Below are positions 34,611 through 43,369 of a stretch of DNA of 64,000 nucleotides, piece after piece. The DNA comes from Psychrobacillus sp032154225 (GTDB taxonomy: Bacteria; Bacillota; Bacilli; Bacillales_A; Planococcaceae): positions 62,001 through 126,000 of the forward strand of contig NZ_JALDYF010000008.1 of NCBI RefSeq assembly GCF_032154225.1, read 5' to 3'. Every line of letters begins with the position of its first letter. The stretch's first letter is position 1. A model generated the notes under the pieces. That model searched no databases. It had not been told where the DNA came from and worked only from the letters and a program-made list of their open reading frames with translations. A program made the position numbers and the translations under genes.

Positions 34611-34626
34611 TATTCCATATGGAATA
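34611..34626. promoter_or_regulatory. 16-bp perfect palindrome before the Rgg gene
   Basis: TATTCCATATGGAATA is a perfect palindrome 20 nt upstream of the regulator start. It is a natural candidate for autoregulation by the Rgg-like protein. Confidence 0.55.
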
Positions 34627-34645
34627 AAAGAATAGGGAGATGAAT

Positions 34646-35497
34646 ATGTATTTTGGAAAAGAATTTAGAAAGATTCGACAGAATAGAGCATATAGCCAAT
34701 CGGAAGTAGCAAGCAGCATTATTTCACAAAGTGCCTATTCTAAATTTGAAACTGGAATAAGGGATATAGATGCTAGCATCTATCTCCAGTTGCTTAATCG
34801 GTTGAATATTTCAGCGGAAGAATTTGATTATGTTCGGAACGGTTATAGTTATGGACGAAAACAAAATCTTATACATAAATTATTTTCGATAAATTACAAT
34901 CATATGGAACTCCTACGAAGTTTAAAACAACAAGCAGTCAATTTTTTAGAGGAACAGTATGATCAGGATATAAAGAAGGTTTACTTGATATGTGAGGCAT
35001 TTATTCAAATCCACGATACAAAAGATATAGAAAAAGCTCAAAATATAGTAGATCCTATCTGGCGAGATATGTCAAAATATGAACAATGGTATCTAAACGA
35101 TATCCGTATTATCAACACCATTTTATTTTTATTTCCAGTAGATATTGCGATTAAGTTCACAGAAACAATACTAATAAGATTAGATACATATAAAGACTTT
35201 CGGGATGCGCCGAGATTAAAGATAGCATTTAAGATTAACCTTTCTTTGTTACTTATAAAAAATAAAGATTATGTAATAGCACTTAAAATTATCGAAAATT
35301 CACTTCAATATGCAAAAAAAAGAATGGATTATTCCCTTTTGGCCCTCCACTTCTCAAGAGAAGCTATTTGCAAAGCTAATATACAGGGAGAAGGATCATC
35401 AGAGCCCTTGAAAAAAGCACGGCAACTATTAACGTTCTATGAAGATTACGACTATTGGGAACGTATTCAACAAGAATTTAATCATTATACTTCTTGA
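34646..35497 (+). CDS. Rgg/GadR/MutR family transcriptional regulator
   Basis: A 283-aa regulator. The N-terminal helix-turn-helix (FGKEFRKIRQNRAYSQSEVA with SQSAYSKFETGIRDID, residues 3-50) has the Rgg/MutR pattern, and the remainder is helical and TPR-like, the part that binds short peptide pheromones in this family. The ATG at 34646 is favoured because AGGGAG lies 6-7 nt upstream; the ATG 6 nt earlier abuts it. It faces away from the exported protein and membrane protein genes, which it may control. No obvious pheromone gene is seen. Confidence 0.82.
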   Translation: MYFGKEFRKIRQNRAYSQSEVASSIISQSAYSKFETGIRDIDASIYLQLLNRLNISAEEFDYVRNGYSYGRKQNLIHKLFSINYNHMELLRSLKQQAVNFLEEQYDQDIKKVYLICEAFIQIHDTKDIEKAQNIVDPIWRDMSKYEQWYLNDIRIINTILFLFPVDIAIKFTETILIRLDTYKDFRDAPRLKIAFKINLSLLLIKNKDYVIALKIIENSLQYAKKRMDYSLLALHFSREAICKANIQGEGSSEPLKKARQLLTFYEDYDYWERIQQEFNHYTS

Positions 35498-35512
35498 GAA
35501 ATTGATGGTCTT

Positions 35513-35863
35513 GTGAAACTAGTCGTGTCTGGTGGACAAGGATCGGATGAAGATATTGAGGAAGCTGTAGTAATGAAAAATTTCCTCTTGGAAAATGGGA
35601 TTCCAGAAGATCGACTCATTGTTGAAAATCAGTCGACTTCTACTTACGAAAACTTATTGTTTTCCCAGGAAATATTGCCGGATAATGTGAAATCGATAAC
35701 AATTATTACGAGCGACTACCACTTGAAGCGTGCGAAAGTTCTCGCTGAAAAGATTGGTTGGGATGCTGACGTTGTAGCAGCCAAAACTCCAAAAGTGGTG
35801 GAGATGAAAGTGCGCTTACGCGAACGTGCGGCGTTGCTGAAGACTTATATTGTAGGGAAATAA
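35513..35863 (+). pseudogene. truncated duplicate of the YdcF-like gene
   Basis: This frame encodes the last 114 residues of the YdcF-like protein, identical to the full gene at 32068-32655, with a GTG at 35513 that could allow translation of a 116-aa fragment. It lacks the membrane anchor and the first DUF218 strand, so it is unlikely to work. It lies 15 nt after the Rgg stop and is followed by its own terminator. It probably marks the right end of an inserted or duplicated segment. Confidence 0.9.
35522..35863 (+). repeat. 342-nt direct repeat, right copy
   Basis: Identical to 32314-32655. The repeat-to-repeat distance is 3208 nt, so a single crossover between the copies would remove exactly the cassette and leave one intact YdcF-like gene. 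Confidence 0.97.
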
Positions 35864-35864
35864 A

Positions 35865-35900
35865 AATATGACTCCAAGCGACTTTGGAGTCATATTTTTT
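35865..35900 (+). terminator. terminator after the truncated duplicate
   Basis: AATATGACTCCA and TGGAGTCATATT pair around AGCGACTT and are followed by TTTTT. The hairpin differs from the one after the full gene although both lie directly past the same stop codon. Confidence 0.88.
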
Positions 35901-35942
35901 GTTGCTTATTTTTGAATTGCTCCTGTTACCGTGGTACATAAT

Positions 35943-36716
35943 TTATCTTCTGACATAAATAGAGTATTTTATCGGATTTTCAAATCCTAATCTTTCTGCC
36001 ATCTTTATTGATGCTACATTATTTATATCGCAATCCCATTTAGGATTTATCCTTTTTTCAATACAGCGTTCCATAAAAATCTCTGCTACTTTTTGACCTA
36101 ATCCCATTCCTCTATACTTTTCCTGAGTTGTAATATCAATCTCAGCATATTGTGGAGAGCAAAATATAGAAGTGCATTCACTCACAACGGTTTCGCTATG
36201 TAGAAGACAATAACCAAAACCGTTTTCAAGAAATTTTGAAACAGATCCCCAATACTCATTAAAATAAGATTCATTAAAATCAATGCTTTTAGTAATTGTT
36301 TTTTCATCCATTTCTACTAATGTAAATTCTTTTGGGATTTCACTCTTTTTTATAGAAGAGTAAGTTCCCTTATTAAACTGAAAAGAATATCTGTATATTT
36401 GCTTTAATTCTTTTCCAAATAATTCATTTATAGCTTGGTCCCATTTCTGTGATGGAGAAAATAAAGTAAATCGCTCATTCGCATTTTTTCTGATGTTATA
36501 GTTTTCTTTAAGTAATTGATAAAAATCTTTGTTCATTTCATCTCCAGCAACAACAAAAATACCTGAATCGGTTCTGATTAATAGGCTTTTCTCCAACTCA
36601 TCCAAATAAAACTGTCCGTTAATATATTTGTTTAATATTGAATATGCAAATACTGGGTAAATTTCCTCATCATTATTTTCAAGTAATTTTATAACCTCTT
36701 TCAAATTTTCATTCAT
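35943..36716 (-). CDS. GNAT family acetyltransferase
   Basis: A 257-aa protein resembling the GNAT_acetyltran (PF12746-like) family of Bacillus. The C-terminal acetyl-CoA-binding motif is QEKYRGMGLGQKVAE with a following KWDCDINNVASIKMAERLGF, typical of GNAT domains; the N-terminal half is a lineage-specific domain. The acceptor substrate is unknown. It follows the GIY-YIG gene by 13 nt and likely shares its transcript. Confidence 0.82.
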   Translation of the reverse strand: MNENLKEVIKLLENNDEEIYPVFAYSILNKYINGQFYLDELEKSLLIRTDSGIFVVAGDEMNKDFYQLLKENYNIRKNANERFTLFSPSQKWDQAINELFGKELKQIYRYSFQFNKGTYSSIKKSEIPKEFTLVEMDEKTITKSIDFNESYFNEYWGSVSKFLENGFGYCLLHSETVVSECTSIFCSPQYAEIDITTQEKYRGMGLGQKVAEIFMERCIEKRINPKWDCDINNVASIKMAERLGFENPIKYSIYVRR

Positions 36717-36729
36717 TACATTTATTCCC

Positions 36730-37080
36730 CTATTTTTTCTTATGATAACCTTTTTCCCCGTATGGCTGTAGCTGCTCCATCCATTTCGTCAAAAGCTTTT
36801 CTAGTTCTTTCTTTTCATCCATATACTCATTTTCAGGTTTTTTCAACACTTCCACTGGAGCAATTTCAAACCCCTCTTCACCATATTTTTTCCACTCTTC
36901 TTGAAGCACACGATTTGTATGCGTGCCTGTTTCCAATGTAAATCTGGTGCCATTTAATGTTTTGAAATTTCGAGTAGATGCTACAAATTTTTTACCATTT
37001 TGCTTATTCGTAATGGCATAGATACCACCTTCTACTTTAACCTCTTTGAATTCTTGCTTTAGTTCCTTTTTACGTTCCAT
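36730..37080 (-). CDS. GIY-YIG domain protein
   Basis: A 116-aa protein with a GIY-YIG-like opening (VEGGIYAITNKQNGKKFVAST, residues about 15-35) and a helical C-terminus ending QLQPYGEKGYHKKK. Small stand-alone proteins of this kind commonly sit next to DUF2087 regulators in Bacillales. Whether it has nuclease activity is unclear. The ATG at 37080 was chosen; a GTG 6 nt earlier is also possible. Confidence 0.72.
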   Translation of the reverse strand: MERKKELKQEFKEVKVEGGIYAITNKQNGKKFVASTRNFKTLNGTRFTLETGTHTNRVLQEEWKKYGEEGFEIAPVEVLKKPENEYMDEKKELEKLLTKWMEQLQPYGEKGYHKKK

Positions 37081-37098
37081 ATTCACTCAACCTTCTCT

Positions 37099-37866
37099 TT
37101 AGTTTTTCACCCAATATGAACTACAATCATCTTTTCTATCTAAAAAACCATACTCTATTAAATAACGTCTTAAAGTGACGAAGTCAGCATATATATTTTT
37201 GAGTACTTCATTTATTTCTTTTTCGCTATACATCTTTTCATGTTCAAATTGCTTAATAATAACGCGTAACGTCGCCAATTTTTGTTTTTCTTTTCTAGGG
37301 AATTTTAATAAGAGCCCATCTAGAAAAAACTTCTTTTCTACATCTGCTTGTTCTTCTTGCGTCATGTTATATCGATCGTCTACCATCGTCGCATTTTTAT
37401 GAACGGCTAAGAAAGTAGGTGCATGCTCATCTTTTTCTGTTAACAGCTCCATCATCGTTAAGAAAATTTTTGCTTGGCGTTCTTTTTCCTTTAAAACAAA
37501 TCGATGATTTCTAATTGTCGAAGCACTGCCGATACCTAGCTCCTTCTGAATGTCGGTATCGCTCTTCCCTTCATAAAATAAGCGCAACAAGCTATTTTGA
37601 TGATCTGTTAACCCTGTAATTTTTTTATTTAAGCTTATTAAATAATGAAACATCGATTCATGCTCCAGTTCAATATGCGTTTTCATAAATCGCTCTGCTT
37701 CCAATAAAACGTTATTATGCGGATAAATAATCCCTTTTTCCACTTTTTCACTGCAAATCAAACAAATAAAAGCATCTTTTTCTTCAATAAACCCTTTTTT
37801 CAACTGTTCTATACTAGCATTCCAAAGTTCTTCCGAATTTGACATTTCATAAACACAACCATTCAT
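37099..37866 (-). CDS. DUF2087 domain transcriptional regulator
   Basis: A 255-aa protein. A LuxR-like helix-turn-helix occupies the middle (GLTDHQNSLLRLFYEGKSDTDIQKELGI, about residues 85-125) and the C-terminus is a DUF2087 domain (LLKFPRKEKQKLATLRVII to LIEYGFLDRKDDCSSYWV). A Cys-pair region near the N-terminus (ICLICSEKVEKG) with a later His resembles a treble-clef finger. It heads the unit with the GIY-YIG and GNAT genes. No clear ribosome site precedes the ATG. Candidate operator repeats lie immediately upstream. Confidence 0.8.
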   Translation of the reverse strand: MNGCVYEMSNSEELWNASIEQLKKGFIEEKDAFICLICSEKVEKGIIYPHNNVLLEAERFMKTHIELEHESMFHYLISLNKKITGLTDHQNSLLRLFYEGKSDTDIQKELGIGSASTIRNHRFVLKEKERQAKIFLTMMELLTEKDEHAPTFLAVHKNATMVDDRYNMTQEEQADVEKKFFLDGLLLKFPRKEKQKLATLRVIIKQFEHEKMYSEKEINEVLKNIYADFVTLRRYLIEYGFLDRKDDCSSYWVKN

Positions 37867-37904
37867 TGTTTGTTAATTTATAAACATAATATAATATTGT
37901 TTGT
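37867..37904. promoter_or_regulatory. candidate autoregulatory repeats upstream of the DUF2087 gene
   Basis: TGTTTGT occurs at 37867 and again at 37898, and the first is paired with ATAAACA at 37880 as an imperfect inverted repeat. A TATTATATT-rich stretch between them could be the minus-strand -10 region, so a bound protein would block the promoter. Confidence 0.4.
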
Positions 37905-38010
37905 AAATAGTCAAACACCAAAAAATACAGTTGCAATTTTTCTGAAAATAATGAACAATTAAATGGAAAACGCTTCGTGTATCGAAGAAGCGTACGAGAG
38001 GAGAATAACA

Positions 38011-39708
38011 TTGGTTACATTTAAAGATTACGAGTACAAACGACCAAGTTTTGAAGAAGGAAAGGCAAAATTCACAGATTTACTGGAGAATTTTAAAAGC
38101 GCAGCAACAGTAGAAGAACAGAGTTCAGCTATCGAGGCAATTAACGCTTTTCGGAATGATTTTTCCACAAACGCAAATTTAGTTTATATTCGTGCTTCTA
38201 TTGATACAAACGATGAGTTTTACCAAAAAGAACGGGATTACCTAGATGAGCTTAGCCCACAAATGGACGAGCTAATTACGGAATACTACAAAGCACTTGT
38301 TGCTTCTCCATTCCGTGAAGAACTAGAAGCAAAATGGGATAGCCAACTTTTTGATCTTGCTGATTTTCAAATTAAATCATTTGACCCAGAGCTTATTTCA
38401 CTTATGCAGCAGGAAAACAAATTGACTTCCGATTACTCGAAGCTTGTTGCTTCTGCACAAGTAGAATTCAACGGGGAATTTTTAACACTTGCACAGCTTG
38501 GGCCATATGCAGAATCTACGGATCGTGCTATTCGTAAACAAGCAAAGGAAGCAAACTTCAACTTTTTCCAAGAGCATGAAGAGAAATTTGATGCTATTTA
38601 CGATCAATTGGTGAAAATTCGTCATGAGATGGCAACGAAGCTTGGGTATAAAAACTTCGTAGAGCTTGGATATGTTCGGATGAATCGCATTGATTATAAT
38701 GCAGAAATGGTTAAAAAGTTCCGTGACCAAGTACGTGATTTTATCGTTCCTTTAGCTAGTAAGCTATATGAGCGCCAAGCAATGCGAATTGGTGTCGATA
38801 AACTGAAGTTTTACGATGAGTCTCTTAATTTCCTAACTGGAAATGCAACTCCACAAGGATCTCCTGAATGGATCGTGGAAAACGGGAAGAAAATGTATGA
38901 AGAACTTTCTCCTGAAACTGCAGAGTTCTTCCAATTTATGATTGACCGTGATTTAATGGATTTAGTTGCGAAGAAAGGGAAAGAATCTGGTGGTTATTGT
39001 ACATTTATCGATGACTACGCATCACCGTTTATCTTCTCGAACTTCAATGGAACTTCTGGAGATATCGACGTATTAACACATGAGGCTGGCCACGCGTTCC
39101 AAGTGTACACAAGCCGCAATATCGGAATTCCTGAATATGTTTGGCCAACATTTGAATCGTGTGAAATCCACTCAATGAGTATGGAATTTTTCACATGGCC
39201 TTGGATGGAACTATTCTTTAAAGAACAAGCAGACAAATATAAATTTGCCCATTTGAGCAGTTCACTTTTATTTTTACCTTACGGGGTTGCAGTAGATGAG
39301 TTCCAACATGCAGTATATGAAAATCCAGAAATGACACCTGCTGAACGAAAAGCTGCTTGGAAAAAAATCGAGGCGATCTATTTACCTCATCGTGATTACG
39401 ATGGCAATGAATATTTAGAAGCAGGCGGATTCTGGCAACGCCAAGCACATATTTACGCTAGCCCATTCTATTATATTGATTACACATTAGCGCAAATTTG
39501 TGCATTCCAATTTTGGAAGCGTTCAAGAGAAGATCACGAAACTGCTTGGAAGGATTATTTACATCTTTGCCAATTAGGTGGATCTAAATCTTTCACGAAG
39601 TTAGTAGCTGAAGCAAATTTAATCTCGCCATTTGATGATGGTTGTGTAGAATCCGTTATTGGTTCTATTGACGCCTACTTAAGTAGCGTAGATGATTCAA
39701 AACTATAA
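38011..39708 (+). CDS. M3 family oligoendopeptidase (PepF-like)
   Basis: A 565-aa cytoplasmic zinc endopeptidase for oligopeptides. The active site is LTHEAGHAFQVYTSR with the third ligand Glu in FESCEIHSMSMEFF; the YLEAGGFWQRQAHIY segment near the end is also typical of M3 oligoendopeptidases. I chose TTG at 38011 because GAGAGGAG lies 8 nt upstream and the protein then begins LVTFKDYEYKRP; an ATG 48 nt earlier lacks a site. A CTAGCCTGTAA inverted repeat (39717-39744) follows the stop but without a T run. Confidence 0.93.
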   Translation: MVTFKDYEYKRPSFEEGKAKFTDLLENFKSAATVEEQSSAIEAINAFRNDFSTNANLVYIRASIDTNDEFYQKERDYLDELSPQMDELITEYYKALVASPFREELEAKWDSQLFDLADFQIKSFDPELISLMQQENKLTSDYSKLVASAQVEFNGEFLTLAQLGPYAESTDRAIRKQAKEANFNFFQEHEEKFDAIYDQLVKIRHEMATKLGYKNFVELGYVRMNRIDYNAEMVKKFRDQVRDFIVPLASKLYERQAMRIGVDKLKFYDESLNFLTGNATPQGSPEWIVENGKKMYEELSPETAEFFQFMIDRDLMDLVAKKGKESGGYCTFIDDYASPFIFSNFNGTSGDIDVLTHEAGHAFQVYTSRNIGIPEYVWPTFESCEIHSMSMEFFTWPWMELFFKEQADKYKFAHLSSSLLFLPYGVAVDEFQHAVYENPEMTPAERKAAWKKIEAIYLPHRDYDGNEYLEAGGFWQRQAHIYASPFYYIDYTLAQICAFQFWKRSREDHETAWKDYLHLCQLGGSKSFTKLVAEANLISPFDDGCVESVIGSIDAYLSSVDDSKL

Positions 39709-39768
39709 TCCACAAGCTAGCCTGTAATATTTGTTACAGGCTAGTTCGCTAAAAAGGAAGAATGTATA

Positions 39769-40181
39769 ATGTTAAATCCAGTTGGTTTTTGGAGACGATT
39801 AGGTCCAACCTGTTAGATGGTATTAATGTCGGAATTACTGTATCACTTATTAGTTTTCTCATTTTGGGCGAATCTGTTGAAACTTGGATTGCCTCAATGG
39901 GTCAACCTGTTTATGCACTCATCTTACCGCTTGTGTGGACTGGATACACAATTGGGAAGCGAATGATTGGCATACGAATTGTCAAAATAGACGGAACAAA
40001 TGTAGACGTTTGGACAATGGTAAAGCGTGAGATTATTGGCGGACTTGTATATACGCTTACGCTTGGTTTCGGCGTTATTGTTAGTGAATTCATGGTTGGT
40101 CTTCGAGAAGACAAGCGAGCTATTCATGATTTTATCGCGGGCACATATGTTACAGACAATCTACCTGAGAGCAAGTATTAG
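39769..40181 (+). pseudogene. RDD family membrane protein, frameshifted near the start
   Basis: The ATG at 39769, with AAGGAAG 8 nt upstream, gives MLNPVGFWRRLGP, the hallmark RDD opening, but this frame stops at 39814. One base away the frame continues as NLLDGINVGITVSLIS and then two membrane helices, GKRMIGIRIVKIDG and an RAIHDFIAGTYV end, which are the remaining RDD family blocks. A single missing base near 39802-39807 explains both. The alternative start at 39762 in the second frame gives 139 aa without the conserved Arg-rich opening. Function of RDD proteins is mostly transport-related or unknown. Confidence 0.8.
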
Positions 40182-40284
40182 TTCACCTAATGCTTGTTCT
40201 TTTTTATTTTTAATATACATAGTTTGATGCAGGACATTTTCATATTTTCACGAACAATATAAGTAGAGGGGGTATTAATCATTT

Positions 40285-40932
40285 ATGTGGAACAAAATTA
40301 TTGCTACTTTTATCGTAATTATGAGCATTGTGTATATTTTCTTTATACCAAGTGATCCAGTACTTGTGAAAATTGCATTTAAGCTTATTCCGATGCTGTT
40401 GATTCTTTTATTTGCGTGGTTACAACCTGCTGGAGCATCTAGTAGGTATAAAACACTTATTCTGATTGGCCTTTTTGTTTGTATGCTGGCAGATGGTTTA
40501 ATTTACTGGTTTATCATCGGACTTATTACATTTTTAATCGGGCATATTTGGTATATTTTCGCTTTCCGTCACGTGAAAAAAACGACTATTCCGAGATGGG
40601 CTGCGATTATTTTAATTGGATATGGAATTCTAATGGCTGGTTGGTTATCTGGGACACTTTGGTCAAAAGGGGAAACTATTTTAGCAGCTGCAGTTATACT
40701 TTATATTGTCGTTATATTACTAATGGGATGGAATGCTTTTCAAACTGCCAATAAATTCGCTATCATCGGTGCCATTCTATTTATGTTTTCAGATTCAACA
40801 CTTGCTATTAATAAATTCATTGCAGATGTTCCTTTTTCAGACGTCATTATTATGACTTCCTATTATGGCGCTCAATTTATGTTCGCCCTTAGTATTAATT
40901 ATTCCGCAGTTCGAAAGAATCTGTTAAAATAG
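40285..40932 (+). CDS. YhhN family membrane protein (lysoplasmalogenase-like)
   Basis: A 215-aa protein with about eight membrane helices and the YhhN/TMEM86 pattern: IAFKLIPMLLILLFAWL, FVCMLADGLIYW and a C-terminal FSDSTLAINKF. Eukaryotic and some bacterial members cleave the vinyl ether of lysoplasmalogens; the bacterial substrate here is uncertain. GTAGAGGGGGT lies upstream of the ATG. It stands between the RDD gene and pepT on the same strand. Confidence 0.85.
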   Translation: MWNKIIATFIVIMSIVYIFFIPSDPVLVKIAFKLIPMLLILLFAWLQPAGASSRYKTLILIGLFVCMLADGLIYWFIIGLITFLIGHIWYIFAFRHVKKTTIPRWAAIILIGYGILMAGWLSGTLWSKGETILAAAVILYIVVILLMGWNAFQTANKFAIIGAILFMFSDSTLAINKFIADVPFSDVIIMTSYYGAQFMFALSINYSAVRKNLLK

Positions 40933-40969
40933 AAACATACTTTGCACTAAAGAAAGGGGATTTATTCTC

Positions 40970-42196
40970 ATGAAAGAAATATTAATCGAGCGTTTAACTC
41001 GCTATGCAAAAATAGACACACAATCGGATGCGGCAGGTACTACTTGTCCAACAACAGCAGGACAATGGGATTTGCTACATGTATTAGAAAAAGAGCTAGC
41101 AGAGATTGGCTTAGTCGAAATAACATTAGATGAAAATGGCTACTTATTTGCTACATTACCTGCTAACACAGACAAAGATGTTCCGACAATCGGATTTTTA
41201 GCACATGTCGATACAGCAACTGATTACACAGGGAAAAATGTGAATCCACAACGTATTGAAAATTATGACGGGCAAGATATTACACTAAATGCTAATACAG
41301 TTATGGCTGTGAAAGATTTCCCAGAGCTTAAAAACTATGTAGGACATACACTTATTACAACAGATGGAACGACGCTTTTAGGCGCGGACGATAAAGCAGG
41401 AATTTCAATCATTATGACAGCAATGGAATATTTCGTACAAAATCCAGATGTTAAGCACGGAAAAATTCGCGTAGCGTTTACGCCAGACGAAGAAATCGGT
41501 CGTGGGCCACATAGTTTTGATGTAGAAAAATTCGGAGCAAAATTTGCTTACACAATGGACGGAGGTCCACTTGGTGAATTACAATTTGAAAGCTTTAATG
41601 CTGCTGGTGCAAAAGTTGTAACGAATGGCACGAGCGTACACCCTGGTTCTGCCAAAGGAAAAATGGTGAACTCGATTACAATCGCTACAAAATTCCAATC
41701 ACATATGCCAGTAGACGCTGTTCCTGAAAAAACAGAAGGTCATGAAGGCTTTATTCACTTAATGAATATTAATGGCGATGTAGAAAAAACAGAGCTAAGT
41801 TATATTATTCGCGATCATAACCGAGAAAGTTTCGAAGCGAAAAAACAATTATTCGTAGATACTGCTGCGAAAATTACAGCAGAATACGGTGCAGGTGCTA
41901 TCTCTGTCGAATTAAACGACCAGTACTATAATATGGGTGAAAAAATTACACCTGTAATGGAAATTGTAGACGTGGCGAAAGAAGTAATGATTTCATTAGA
42001 TATCGAGCCATTAATCATCCCAATTCGCGGTGGTACAGATGGTTCACAGCTTTCTTATATGGGATTACCAACTCCAAACATTTTTACTGGTGGGGAAAAC
42101 TATCACGGGAAATATGAATATATTTCAGCGGATGATATGAAAAAATCAACAGAAGTAGTAAAAGGAATTATTCAATCATTTGAAAAACAAGCATAA
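40970..42196 (+). CDS. pepT: peptidase T (tripeptide aminopeptidase)
   Basis: A 408-aa M20 family tripeptidase. The metal-binding motifs are complete: GFLAHVDTATDY, LLGADDKAGISII, FTPDEEIGRGPHSFD and MDGGPLGELQFESFNAA, with the closing IRGGTDGSQLSYMGLPTPN. It releases the N-terminal residue from tripeptides in the cytoplasm. AAAGAAAGGGGA precedes the ATG. A DMT-type transporter starts 13 nt after the stop and may be cotranscribed. Confidence 0.96.
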   Translation: MKEILIERLTRYAKIDTQSDAAGTTCPTTAGQWDLLHVLEKELAEIGLVEITLDENGYLFATLPANTDKDVPTIGFLAHVDTATDYTGKNVNPQRIENYDGQDITLNANTVMAVKDFPELKNYVGHTLITTDGTTLLGADDKAGISIIMTAMEYFVQNPDVKHGKIRVAFTPDEEIGRGPHSFDVEKFGAKFAYTMDGGPLGELQFESFNAAGAKVVTNGTSVHPGSAKGKMVNSITIATKFQSHMPVDAVPEKTEGHEGFIHLMNINGDVEKTELSYIIRDHNRESFEAKKQLFVDTAAKITAEYGAGAISVELNDQYYNMGEKITPVMEIVDVAKEVMISLDIEPLIIPIRGGTDGSQLSYMGLPTPNIFTGGENYHGKYEYISADDMKKSTEVVKGIIQSFEKQA

Positions 42197-42208
42197 GTAG
42201 GTGTTTTC

Positions 42209-43171
42209 ATGCGGGCAATATTACTCGGTGTTCTTGCTTCATTGTTTTTTGCAGTAACCTTTATATTGAATCGTTCTATGGAGGTATCGGGAGGAAGCTG
42301 GCTTTGGAGCTCTTCCCTCCGCTTCTTCTTTATGATTCCGTTTTTATTGCTTATTGTGTCGTATCGCAAAGGCCTTAGTCCTACATTTAAGGCGCTAAAA
42401 TCATCGCCTGCTCCGTGGCTTATATGGAGCTTTGTTGGTTTTGTATTATTTTACGCACCACTTACATTTGCAGCGGCTTACGGTCCTGGCTGGCTCATTT
42501 CTGGAATGTGGCAGTTTACGATTGTCGCAGGGGTTTTATTGGCACCATTTTTCTCTGTAAAGATTAAAGATCGTATCATTAAGCAAAAAATACCGATGAT
42601 TTCTCTTTTAATCTCACTTGTTATATTAATAGGTATCATTCTTATTCAAATCCCGAACACAAATTCACTTCAAATGAGTGCCATTTTTCTTGGCATATTA
42701 CCAGTCGTTATTGCAGCATTTGCATATCCATTAGGTAATCGTAAAATGATGGAGCATTTAGACGGCAAACTCGATACATTTCAACGAGTACTAGGCATGA
42801 CGATTGCTTCACTTCCGGCTTGGATTGTTCTCGCGATTTATGCGATTAGTACAGTTGGCCTTCCTTCTATGAGCCAAGTCGTCCAATCATTAATTGTTGC
42901 GATTAGCTCTGGCGTTATCGCCACTATCTTGTTTTTCATGGCAACAGATAGCGTTCGCAATCATCAAGGCAAACTAGCTGCAGTAGAAGCAACGCAATCA
43001 ACCGAAATCATTTTCGTTATTCTCGGAGAAATGCTTATCCTACATATTCCACTTCCAGAACCAATTGCACTTATCGGACTTGGCATAATTATTTTAGGAA
43101 TGTTTTTACATAGCTACTATACGAAAGTTTTAAATACGAAAGTTCCAGTGGTTAAATCAGAAAAAACGTAA
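42209..43171 (+). CDS. multidrug resistance efflux (EmrE-like) transporter family protein
   Basis: A 320-aa polytopic protein with about ten membrane helices of the DMT superfamily, matching the Bacillus multidrug resistance efflux transporter family (AVTFILNRSMEVSGGSWLWSS opening; a second-half VEATQSTEIIFVILGEMLIL). Substrate is unknown. AGTAGGTGTTTTC precedes the ATG. The gene after it on this strand is absent; a repeat-filled stretch follows. Confidence 0.82.
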   Translation: MRAILLGVLASLFFAVTFILNRSMEVSGGSWLWSSSLRFFFMIPFLLLIVSYRKGLSPTFKALKSSPAPWLIWSFVGFVLFYAPLTFAAAYGPGWLISGMWQFTIVAGVLLAPFFSVKIKDRIIKQKIPMISLLISLVILIGIILIQIPNTNSLQMSAIFLGILPVVIAAFAYPLGNRKMMEHLDGKLDTFQRVLGMTIASLPAWIVLAIYAISTVGLPSMSQVVQSLIVAISSGVIATILFFMATDSVRNHQGKLAAVEATQSTEIIFVILGEMLILHIPLPEPIALIGLGIIILGMFLHSYYTKVLNTKVPVVKSEKT

Positions 43172-43184
43172 CGGGTCAGAATCC

Positions 43185-43235
43185 GTTGATTTCCGCTACG
43201 GCGGACGCTTTTCGCGGGCATGGGTTGAAGGGAAT
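43185..43235 (-). repeat. R1 repeat, truncated copy
   Basis: GATTTCCGCTACGGCGGACG and CGCGGGCATGGGTTGAAG match one end of the R1 family (compare 55395-55445). It is in inverted orientation to the fuller copy 140 nt downstream, with which it could pair. Confidence 0.6.
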
Positions 43236-43369
43236 GTTCGGATGATACGTAACAAGAGTTTAATATGAATTAGTGAAATTAAATATTAAATAGAAACTAC
43301 AAAACATAGAAGGTAGTACTCCGTGAAATCAATAAATAGAAAGAACATGATTATATTTCTGTAAAATAG

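Noticed and set aside
32314..35863. Cassette as a classical integrative element or insertion sequence
   Set aside because: No integrase, transposase or short attachment core was found; the 342-nt identity points to homologous recombination.
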